A stretch of 48,761 nucleotides of DNA, taken from assembly GCA_001804865.1 (NCBI GenBank), contig MHBK01000072.1, positions 1 to 48,761 of the forward strand, written 5' to 3'. The DNA comes from Lentisphaerae bacterium GWF2_57_35 (GTDB lineage Bacteria; Verrucomicrobiota; Kiritimatiellia; CAIQIC01; GWF2-57-35). A program made the position numbers and the translations under genes. Shown here piece by piece: positions 17,036 to 23,913 of the stretch (position 1 is its first letter; every line of letters begins with the position of its first letter). Under the pieces are notes generated by a model. It saw only the letters and a list, made by a program, of their open reading frames with translations. It was not told the origin of the DNA and searched no databases.

Positions 17036-19555
17036 ATGGTCCGCGTTCGAATCTTGCTCTCTGTCCTTTTCTCCATTTATCCGTTCGCCGGCCTGGCGTT
17101 GGGCGCTGATCCTCTATTTGAAGTTCCTCGTCTTGACGGCATCCGGATCGACGGACAAACGAAGGACTGGGGCGACCGCGGGTTTCGCGTCGAGATGATG
17201 AAGGACGAAAATGGCCGGTATCTGCCGGTTAGCGACTTTGACGCCGGTTTCCGGCTTGGCTGGAATACCCAAGGACTTCTCGTGCTAATTCGCGCGCAGG
17301 ACGACGTCTTTGCGGAGTCGCCGAGCGAGGCGGAACTGTGGAGTCTCGACGGAGTGGAAATGTATATGGCCACACGCAAGGGCGGGTCCGATATGGTGCA
17401 ACCGTGCATTACGCCCGGTATGGATCCTCTGCACCCGACGCTGCGATGGCACATCCACGATTACCGGCAAAGCCCGGCTCTCGCACAAGTCACGGCGACC
17501 GTGGACGCCGCCAGCGCTCGGATGGATGCGGGCTATGTGATAGAGGCCTGCATCCCGTGGAGCAATCTGGGCCTTGATCCGTCCGTGGGCGACGAAATCG
17601 CCTTTCAGATTTACGTCAACGACGCCGACGGCCCCGAGAAGAAGCTTTCCGCGAAGTGGTTTCCGAGAGGAGAAACCCATGCCGACACCAAGAACATGCA
17701 CCGCGTGATTCTTTCGACAAATACCTCGGCGCCTTCCCTGGCCTCTGCGGAAGGATCGTACGAAAACATGCAGAGCGTGAAGATATCCGTGTTCGGTACG
17801 GCAGAGCTGGCGGGCAAGAGCATCGCCGTGGAGGCGGCCGGCAGGACCCTGGCGACCGGCGCCTTCAAGTCGGTGGAAGGGCGCGCAACGGCTTTGTTGA
17901 ATGTCCCCATGCCGCCCCGCGGCGAGCGTTATCCGTTGCTGGATGTGATGAGCGGCGGGCAGGTTATCGCGACGGCCAGTCTGCCCTCCCCGGAGGAAAT
18001 CGCATCCAAAGAGTTGATCTGGTCCGAGTTTAAGCTCGTCCCGTTCTCGTTTGTCGGCGAACGCCTTCCGGCGGCGGACTTCGCCAATCGCGGCGACGCC
18101 GAGAAATTGATTGGGGCTTATGCCAATACCGTGCAGTACTACGATGCGGAGGGCCATGCCGTCGTCTCCGCTGTGAAAACGGGTCGCTATCGGGCCATTC
18201 TCCAAATTCAGCCGGAGCAGGGACGCCCGTTCCGCCGTTTCCTGACGGCGTATCGTCATCCCGACGAAGTTCGGAACTTTCGTCCGTGGAAATACGATCC
18301 TCATGCGCGCCTCGATTTTCCGCAGGAGTTTGGACTTGAAGCGGGGGTGCTGAAAAATCATACGAACGACGTCAATCGACTGATTGCGGAACTGTTGATG
18401 GAAGCGACGCAGAACGACCAGCGCGGAGCCCTGTTGCTGGCGGGCTTGCACGATGCGCAATCGGAACCTGATTCAGAGCTTTCGCAGGAACCCACCGACC
18501 ATATTGAGCGGCAGGGGTGGGTGGCCTTCAAGCGAGAGTACTACGGCATGGCCAAGCGATTCCCGAAACCGTTTGTTGCGCCGCAGCCTGTCGATGGGTT
18601 GCCGGCCCCGGAATTGCGCGAAGGCTCCTGCGCGGAAGCCGGCGTGGCCGCCAACGCAGTTGAAAAAATCGATGCTCTTCTCGAGAATTGGGCGGTCGAC
18701 GCCGACGAGGCTTTTGCCGTATGCCTGGCCCGGCATGGCGTGGTTTTTTTCCACAAAGCGTACGGACTGCGCGATGGCGCGCCGATGACGGTGGACACGC
18801 CAAGCTGGATGGCCTCGATCACCAAGCTCATGTCCGGTACGCTCATGATGATGTTGGTGGACCAGAATCTGGTTCGGCTCGATGACCGAATCGAAGATTA
18901 CCTGCCTCCGTTCCGAGGCATGGACATGAAGACCCCGCTGACCGTACGGCATCTGTACACGCACACGTCGGGCCTCTGGGATCATTGGGGCGACCACATG
19001 AACGACCTTGAGGAACGCGTGGCGTATCACGCCCCGTACCTGGCGGTCGGCGAGCGTTTCCAGTATAACGGGGTCGGCTTCGCGTTGGGCGGCAAGATCA
19101 TCGAGCTGGTATCCGGCGAGGCCGTGCCTCTATTCTACAAGCATCACCTTCTCGGGCCGCTCGGCATGACCCATACCCGGGTGGGCGGCACCAGCGGCGA
19201 CGCGGCCAGTACGCCGCTGGACATGGCGCGCCTCGGCCAGATGCTCCTGAATGGCGGGGCCTACGGTCCGATGCGTTACCTGTCCGAGGAAACCTTCCGG
19301 CAAATGCTGCCCCAAACGCTCACGAAAACGCTGGGGCCCACGGCGACCAAACAATACGGGATTGGAACGGACACGATGGGCTGCGACACGCTGGGCGAAG
19401 GAACCTTCGGCCATGGGGCCGCGTCGGCCGCGACGTTTCTGATTTCGCCGAGTAACGATCTGGTCATCGTCATGTGCCGTAATTCCGCAGGGCGGAACTT
19501 CGACAAATACCATCCGGAATTCCTGCGCACCGTGGCGGAGGTCATGAACAAGTAG
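17036..19555 (+). CDS. Secreted CBM9-like / serine beta-lactamase-fold hydrolase
   Basis: An 839-residue exported protein. A signal peptide ends near ALGAD (residues 22-25). Residues about 30-225 resemble the CBM9-like carbohydrate-binding fold (LDGIRIDGQTKDWG, then DGVEMYM, then GYVIEACIPWSNLG). A middle region of about 300 residues is not recognised. The C-terminal part, about 535-835, is a class C beta-lactamase-type domain: catalytic SITK at 594-597, HTSGLWDHW block, and HGA at 793-795 in place of the KTG/HTG triad. The second motif reads Tyr677-Asn-Gly instead of Tyr-x-Asn. Likely an esterase or peptidase acting on a glycan-linked substrate rather than a resistance enzyme. A strong AGGAGG lies 5 bases before the ATG. 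Confidence 0.85.
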   Translation: MVRVRILLSVLFSIYPFAGLALGADPLFEVPRLDGIRIDGQTKDWGDRGFRVEMMKDENGRYLPVSDFDAGFRLGWNTQGLLVLIRAQDDVFAESPSEAELWSLDGVEMYMATRKGGSDMVQPCITPGMDPLHPTLRWHIHDYRQSPALAQVTATVDAASARMDAGYVIEACIPWSNLGLDPSVGDEIAFQIYVNDADGPEKKLSAKWFPRGETHADTKNMHRVILSTNTSAPSLASAEGSYENMQSVKISVFGTAELAGKSIAVEAAGRTLATGAFKSVEGRATALLNVPMPPRGERYPLLDVMSGGQVIATASLPSPEEIASKELIWSEFKLVPFSFVGERLPAADFANRGDAEKLIGAYANTVQYYDAEGHAVVSAVKTGRYRAILQIQPEQGRPFRRFLTAYRHPDEVRNFRPWKYDPHARLDFPQEFGLEAGVLKNHTNDVNRLIAELLMEATQNDQRGALLLAGLHDAQSEPDSELSQEPTDHIERQGWVAFKREYYGMAKRFPKPFVAPQPVDGLPAPELREGSCAEAGVAANAVEKIDALLENWAVDADEAFAVCLARHGVVFFHKAYGLRDGAPMTVDTPSWMASITKLMSGTLMMMLVDQNLVRLDDRIEDYLPPFRGMDMKTPLTVRHLYTHTSGLWDHWGDHMNDLEERVAYHAPYLAVGERFQYNGVGFALGGKIIELVSGEAVPLFYKHHLLGPLGMTHTRVGGTSGDAASTPLDMARLGQMLLNGGAYGPMRYLSEETFRQMLPQTLTKTLGPTATKQYGIGTDTMGCDTLGEGTFGHGAASAATFLISPSNDLVIVMCRNSAGRNFDKYHPEFLRTVAEVMNK

Positions 19556-19592
19556 CTGGCCAGAGGCGCTGGATGTTTAGGGGAATTGCAGA

Positions 19593-19625
19593 AACCACGA
19601 ATGAACACGAATAGACGCGAATGAA
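19593..19625 (-). repeat. 10-base-periodic CACGAA repeat, right inverted copy
   Basis: CACGAA at 19596 and 19606 and CGCGAA at 19616, period 10, is the reverse complement of the TTCGTG repeat at 16951-16983. The two copies face each other around the CBM9-hydrolase gene. Confidence 0.8.
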
Positions 19626-19724
19626 GATGGATGAAATGGAGAAAAGACATGCGGAAGACCACGGGTGGGCTGTTGATGGGGCAAGGCGTGGTCCGAAGAT
19701 GTTTGTTGGTTGATGAAGTGAAGA

Positions 19725-19748
19725 GACCGCGTTACGGAGAACGCGGTC
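19725..19748. repeat. GC-rich hairpin GACCGCGTT/AACGCGGTC
   Basis: Perfect 9-base arms around a 6-base loop in the gap between the CBM9-hydrolase and the small secreted protein. There is no T-run on either side, so it is not a classical terminator. Such hairpins built on ACCGCGTT recur in intergenic DNA of repeat-rich genomes, from memory. Confidence 0.65.
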
Positions 19749-19789
19749 CACCCAAAGCACTGCAGCGAGCCGCAAAGAGGACCATCGCC

Positions 19790-20281
19790 ATGACAAAGAG
19801 GATTTCGCGGGGCGGAGTCTTTAAGGTCTATTGTTTTCTATTCGTCGCCCTGACCTGGATGTTCGCTTCCGGCTCTGGCGCGCAGACGAACGACCTGTCC
19901 ATGGAACAGCAAATGAATTCCATCATGATTCCCTCCATTGCATTTAAGAGCGCGAAGGGGTTGGATGTGCTGGATTTTTTAATAGAATCAACCACGGCGG
20001 GCGATCCTGAGGGACCCTTCCAACCTTGTATGGGAAGTCTTGCTGGCGCCAACGGAGTTCTGCATCACAAGAGAACGGTCTTTGCTCTTGAAGATGGAAC
20101 CGCGCTTAAGCTGCCCGCCCTTACCGTGGATTTTGAGCGAATATCGCTCCTGGATGCCATCCGCAAGATTTCCGAACGGCTTGGCCTAACCTTTTTGTTC
20201 CAGAATAACGAATTGGTTTTCTTTCAAAATGGCCGAAGGATCGTAAAGACAGAAATCACGGAACCACTGACGGGCATCTAA
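19790..20281 (+). CDS. Small secreted protein with STN/secretin-N-like domain
   Basis: A 163-residue protein. Residues 1-34 form a signal peptide (basic start MTKRISRGG, hydrophobic core, GSGAQ). The mature part contains two motifs resembling STN or secretin N-domains: IPSIAFKSAKGLDVLDFLIE early, and ISLLDAIRKISERLGLTF with LVFFQNG late. That is one repeat of the beta-alpha-beta fold used by periplasmic domains of secretins and TonB receptors, here standing alone. The start was placed at MTKR because the frame upstream runs through repeat DNA. Function unknown. Confidence 0.65.
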   Translation: MTKRISRGGVFKVYCFLFVALTWMFASGSGAQTNDLSMEQQMNSIMIPSIAFKSAKGLDVLDFLIESTTAGDPEGPFQPCMGSLAGANGVLHHKRTVFALEDGTALKLPALTVDFERISLLDAIRKISERLGLTFLFQNNELVFFQNGRRIVKTEITEPLTGI

Positions 20282-20324
20282 TTGCGGCAGGCGAAAAAGT
20301 GGGCTACTTCCTTATGAATTGGAG

Positions 20325-20374
20325 ACGGGGCCACCTGGCCCCGTTCTGTATTCACCGGGGCGACGGCGCCCCGG
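20325..20374. terminator. Paired GC-rich hairpins between convergent genes
   Basis: Two hairpins sit between convergent genes: ACGGGGCCA/TGGCCCCGT at 20325-20344 with a 2-base loop, and CCGGGGCG/CGCCCCGG at 20355-20374 with loop ACGG. Both are strong, but neither is followed by a T-run. They may act as bidirectional pause or 3'-end stabilising structures. Confidence 0.5.
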
Positions 20375-20402
20375 CTCCAGAAAGAAGACGCGCGAACGCT
20401 CC

Positions 20403-22514
20403 TTACTGCTGCAACACGGCGCTGAGGAACTGAACGGAGGGGGAGGGTTCCTGGGCGCCTTGGTTGACGATCTCCAGGGTCGTCGCGTTTTCCGGGAAAC
20501 GCATGGCCGCCAAGCGTACCACATGCGCCCAGATTTCCGGGTTGCGGGATCGTTGGTTCACTAGGCCGAAATCGGTCTTCATCGCCCGGCTCAAACCGCT
20601 TAACGCGTCCGGCCTCGTCAGCTCCGTTAGCGCAAGAGCGGCGGTCGATCGCACGTAGTAGTTCTCGTCGCCCAGCAGCTTGGCCAGCAGCGGGGCGCAT
20701 TCAGGACGGTTTATTCTGGCCAGCCCGTTGGCTATCTGGATGCGGAGATCCGCCAGGCGGCGATTCTCGTCCGGGGTCTTGTCCTTCTCTCCGGCCAACG
20801 CGGAAAGCACTTGCATGCCGGCGCTTTTCTTCGGCGGGCGTTTCTCGATCAGATCCTGCAGGGCGGGAATGCCTGAGTAGTCGCCGTGTTTGGCCAAGGC
20901 TTCCGCAATGCGTACGGCGGTGTAATCCCACGAGGGGTTGTTGAGGCTGGCGCGCACGAGTTGGATCTCGGTTTTGTCGCCTAATTCCAGCATCCCGGTG
21001 GCGATCCAGGTTTGAAGCCAGTCGCCGTTTTTGTACTTTGGAAACGCCGCCTTCAATACTTTCAAGCCCTTCTCGCCGCCATGCTCCACCAGAATGCGCA
21101 CGATGTCGGGCCGAAAATCCGGTTCGTCCTTGGAATCGAAGAATCCTTTGGCGGTTTTCTCCAGCTTGGTCTGCGCCCATTGGAATCCGGTGTCGTTGCC
21201 GGCTTCTATCAAAAGACGCGCCGCAAAAAGCTGATCGTACGGATTGTTCAGGCTGACGAACCCGCCCTTGGTCATCCCTTCCAGAATCCCGACGACGCTG
21301 TTATCGTGGTAGGTCAGCAGCAGGCTGCGCAACGCGGGCCGGCGGTCTTCCGAAGCGATGCCCAAGCCTTTCTTGAAACGGCTCAACGCCTCGACGGCGC
21401 GCGGGTCTCCGGATACATCCAACCCGTAAATGGCCGCCCGGAAGTAGATCGTATGCAGCATGCCCTGGGAGAACTCGATCAACTTGCCGATGACCGCGTC
21501 CTGTTTCTCCTTGGATAGGGTTCCGCTGGCCGCGAGATAGCCCAGCAGGCGCAGGGCCGTGTTGACTTCCTCTTCCGTCGGTTTGGCCGTGGCGGCCATA
21601 AGAAAATTGTACGCCTCGTTCGGACGCGCCTGGGCCAAGCCCTTAACGCATTCCGCCTTCAATTCAGGATAGGGAATGTGCTGGAGCCCGAATTGGAAGA
21701 AGTTCGCCGCCTCCTCCGCGTAGCCGGCATGAATCAGATTGAACGCGGCGTCCACCCAGGTCGCCCATTCGCTTGCATAGGAACTTTCCACGCTGGAGCC
21801 TGCGTCGGAGACCACGTCGTCGTTCGCCGCGCCCATTCCGATCCCGACCAGCGTGCCCAACGCCATGGTGAGCTGCTCGTCCTTGGACACTTGAGTCTTC
21901 TCCTTCAAGGCGGCAACCAGTTGGTCCAACGCTTGCTGGCGTTGATCGGGCGAGAGCTTGTTCTTGCCTTCCTTGACCAGAAAATCCACCACGATGCCGT
22001 TATAGTCGCCCAACAAAATCTTGGAATCCAGCATCGCCTGAATATTCGCGTTGGCTTCTCTCGGCGGTTCCTGCGGGGTCGGCGCGGCTTGGGGCGCTTC
22101 GACCTTTTCCGCGGCGGCCGGTGCGGGCGGTTCTTCTGCTTGCACGGGCTCGGGTTTCACTTCTTCGATGGGCGCCGCTGGGGCAACGGCGGGTTCCTTG
22201 GCGGGGGCCGCAACCACGGGTGGAGGGGTTTGCGGTTGAGCCGGCGCGGTCTGTACGCTTTTTGTTTTCAGCAACTCGACGGTTTTGGAGAGCCCCTTTT
22301 TCTCGGCCAGCCCCAGCGCCGTTTCCCCGCTGAGCATGCGCGCCTGGGGATTGGCGCCATTCTTCAGGGCTTTGGCCGCGGCGGCTTCGTCGCTACGCAT
22401 GATGGCGGAGAGCAGTGCGTTGTCTTCACTTCGACCCGCTTGGGCCTCCAAGGCGAGCAGTCCGACCAGGATACTCATTACGGCTACGGCAGGGGCAAGT
22501 CGATCATATCTCAT
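20403..22514 (-). CDS. Exported ankyrin / HEAT-like repeat protein
   Basis: A 703-residue protein with a signal peptide (cleavage near LEAQAG, residue 26). Residues about 30-85 match an ankyrin-type unit (NALLSAIMRSDEAAAAKALK, NGANPQARMLSGETALGLAE). Residues about 90-155 form a Pro/Ala/Glu-rich linker. The rest is all-helical: HEAT-like units such as LRSLLLTYHDNSVVGILEGM and, near the C-terminus, CAPLLAKLLGDENYYVRSTA. It is a likely periplasmic scaffold; no catalytic motif is seen. It stands alone on the minus strand. Confidence 0.8.
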   Translation of the reverse strand: MRYDRLAPAVAVMSILVGLLALEAQAGRSEDNALLSAIMRSDEAAAAKALKNGANPQARMLSGETALGLAEKKGLSKTVELLKTKSVQTAPAQPQTPPPVVAAPAKEPAVAPAAPIEEVKPEPVQAEEPPAPAAAEKVEAPQAAPTPQEPPREANANIQAMLDSKILLGDYNGIVVDFLVKEGKNKLSPDQRQQALDQLVAALKEKTQVSKDEQLTMALGTLVGIGMGAANDDVVSDAGSSVESSYASEWATWVDAAFNLIHAGYAEEAANFFQFGLQHIPYPELKAECVKGLAQARPNEAYNFLMAATAKPTEEEVNTALRLLGYLAASGTLSKEKQDAVIGKLIEFSQGMLHTIYFRAAIYGLDVSGDPRAVEALSRFKKGLGIASEDRRPALRSLLLTYHDNSVVGILEGMTKGGFVSLNNPYDQLFAARLLIEAGNDTGFQWAQTKLEKTAKGFFDSKDEPDFRPDIVRILVEHGGEKGLKVLKAAFPKYKNGDWLQTWIATGMLELGDKTEIQLVRASLNNPSWDYTAVRIAEALAKHGDYSGIPALQDLIEKRPPKKSAGMQVLSALAGEKDKTPDENRRLADLRIQIANGLARINRPECAPLLAKLLGDENYYVRSTAALALTELTRPDALSGLSRAMKTDFGLVNQRSRNPEIWAHVVRLAAMRFPENATTLEIVNQGAQEPSPSVQFLSAVLQQ

Positions 22515-22641
22515 GCTTTATCCTCCTCCAGATTGCTTTAAGAATACCTGTAATGAGCCGGGCGTTCAATCGAAAGCGTATGGCGGCAGCCATTGTAATT
22601 ATGACTCAGGCTTTGACTCATTGGGAGTTTGTTAAAGGACC

Positions 22642-22682
22642 GCAGCCATTCCTGGCTGCGATGGCGGGCAAGAATGCCCGCC
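22642..22682. repeat. Tandem pair of hairpins
   Basis: Hairpin one is GCAGCCA/TGGCTGC with loop TTCC (22642-22659). Hairpin two is GGCGGGCA/TGCCCGCC with loop AGAA (22663-22682). Both stems are perfect and only 3 bases separate them. They are followed by CTCCC with no T-run, so this looks like a dispersed double-hairpin repeat rather than a terminator. Confidence 0.65.
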
Positions 22683-22727
22683 CTCCCGTGAAGAGCCTCT
22701 CGTCAACACAAATCGTCCCCTATCTTG

Positions 22728-22839
22728 CTCATAATCATAATCTTAATCGTAATCTTAATCTCCATCTGAATAAGAAAATGAAGATTATGATTAAGATTAA
22801 GATTATGATTAAGATTAAGATTAGGATTACGATTATGAG
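22728..22839. repeat. Facing hexamer arrays NTAATC and GATTAN
   Basis: The left arm (22728-22760) is CTC followed by five hexamers of form NTAATC. The right arm (22783-22839) is nine hexamers of form GATTAN ending in GAG. One arm is the reverse complement of the other in both sequence and period, including the CTC/GAG caps. A 22-base spacer joins them. Only the N position varies. The whole can fold as one long slipped AT-rich hairpin. Confidence 0.85.
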
Positions 22840-23185
22840 TAGAAATCAGATTTATGCTGCGAGCAGGTGCAGGCGGACGCTGAGCGCCTTCTTTTCCGCA
22901 TGCGACCTGCGGCAGTCGAGATGTACCCCATCCTGACGCGGCCCCCTCCTCAACGTCTGGCACGGGAAAGAAGTCACCGGCTTACGCCCTGTCTTTTATA
23001 CACATATTTTCAAGGAATCAGAATCCCTTGCCGTGAGGCCACTCTTCCAGGCTTAGGAGGACATGGATTCGTATTCATGGGCGGAGGGTTCGCTCCTTGT
23101 TTCCAATAAGTTGGATTGCATTGCCGATGGTGCTTTGATAACTGTTGTGCAGAAGTCAATTGGCCCATTGGGTGGGGGACTGGCA

Positions 23186-23908
23186 ATGAGTAAAATGCAC
23201 GAAACGTACGACGTCGGGTATCACTGCTCGTTTGCTTCCGGCAAGCAGAGTGCTTATAACTTTTCTTTCGATGTGCACACGTTTCTTTCGCTTCACAAGC
23301 CTCCCGAGCCCTGGCCTGAATGGACCCTCCTTGACTATCACCGCTGCCCAAACTGCAAGCTGGATGTCACCCAAAACATCCACTGTCCGGCGGCCATTCA
23401 CCTGAGCCAGATCGTGGCCGATTTTCATGATCTGGAAGCTTCCGCACCGCTGGAGGTGAAGGTGGTTACGAAGAACCGGACCGTCTCGCTAACCTCCTCG
23501 TCCCAGAGTGTATTGTCATCCCTCATGGGCATGGTTTTGGCGACGTCCGGGTGCCCTGTGGCGGCGCCGTTTCGCCCCCTGGCCCGATTCCATCTGCCGG
23601 TTTCTTCCGACGACGAGACGATGTATCGCGTGATTTCCATGTATTTGATGAGCCGATTCGTCGTGCGGCGAAAGGGGAAGACCAGTGGTTTGGAATTGAA
23701 CGGCTTGTTGAAGATTTATCGGGACATGGAGCAGCTCAACAAAGCCCTGTCCAACCGGGTGGCGTCTTGCTGCAAGAAGGACGCCGTTCCCAGCGGCTTG
23801 AAGCGGCTGAACATATACGCGCACAACATGCCCCTGGCGATGGAAGAATATCTCGACCGGCTGAATCCGCTGTTTGCGACGTATCTGACGGAGTCAACGG
23901 TCGTCTGA
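23186..23908 (+). CDS. DUF6901-like conserved protein of unknown function
   Basis: A 240-residue cytosolic protein. It begins with a beta-rich part (YHCSFASGKQSAYNFSFD), followed by a cysteine group RCPNCKLDVTQNIHCPAA that could bind a metal. A central SSLMGMVLATSGCP and RPLARFHLPVSSDDETMYR block and a helical C-terminus complete it. This order matches, from memory, the DUF6901 family; no biochemical role is known to me. I prefer MSKMHETY as start because GGGGGA lies 6 bases upstream and homologues begin near the YHCSF strand. It is convergent with ligA, 5 bases away. Confidence 0.7.
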   Translation: MSKMHETYDVGYHCSFASGKQSAYNFSFDVHTFLSLHKPPEPWPEWTLLDYHRCPNCKLDVTQNIHCPAAIHLSQIVADFHDLEASAPLEVKVVTKNRTVSLTSSSQSVLSSLMGMVLATSGCPVAAPFRPLARFHLPVSSDDETMYRVISMYLMSRFVVRRKGKTSGLELNGLLKIYRDMEQLNKALSNRVASCCKKDAVPSGLKRLNIYAHNMPLAMEEYLDRLNPLFATYLTESTVV

Positions 23909-23913
23909 TTCGC

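Larger units (their letters stand above)
22515..23185. other. Long intergenic region filled with repeats
   Basis: About 670 bases without a supported gene. From left to right it holds a double hairpin (22642-22682), facing hexamer arrays of NTAATC and GATTAN (22728-22839), and about 220 bases of plain sequence. An AGGAGG only 2 bases from an ATG at 23063 could give an alternative, 41-residue-longer start for the next gene. Short frames in the hexamer arrays give meaningless Ile/Lys/Met or Asn/Leu/His repeats. Confidence 0.6.

Noticed and set aside
22728..22839. CRISPR array or short genes in the hexamer repeats
   Set aside because: Units are 6 bases with no spacers, and translated frames are meaningless low-complexity peptides.
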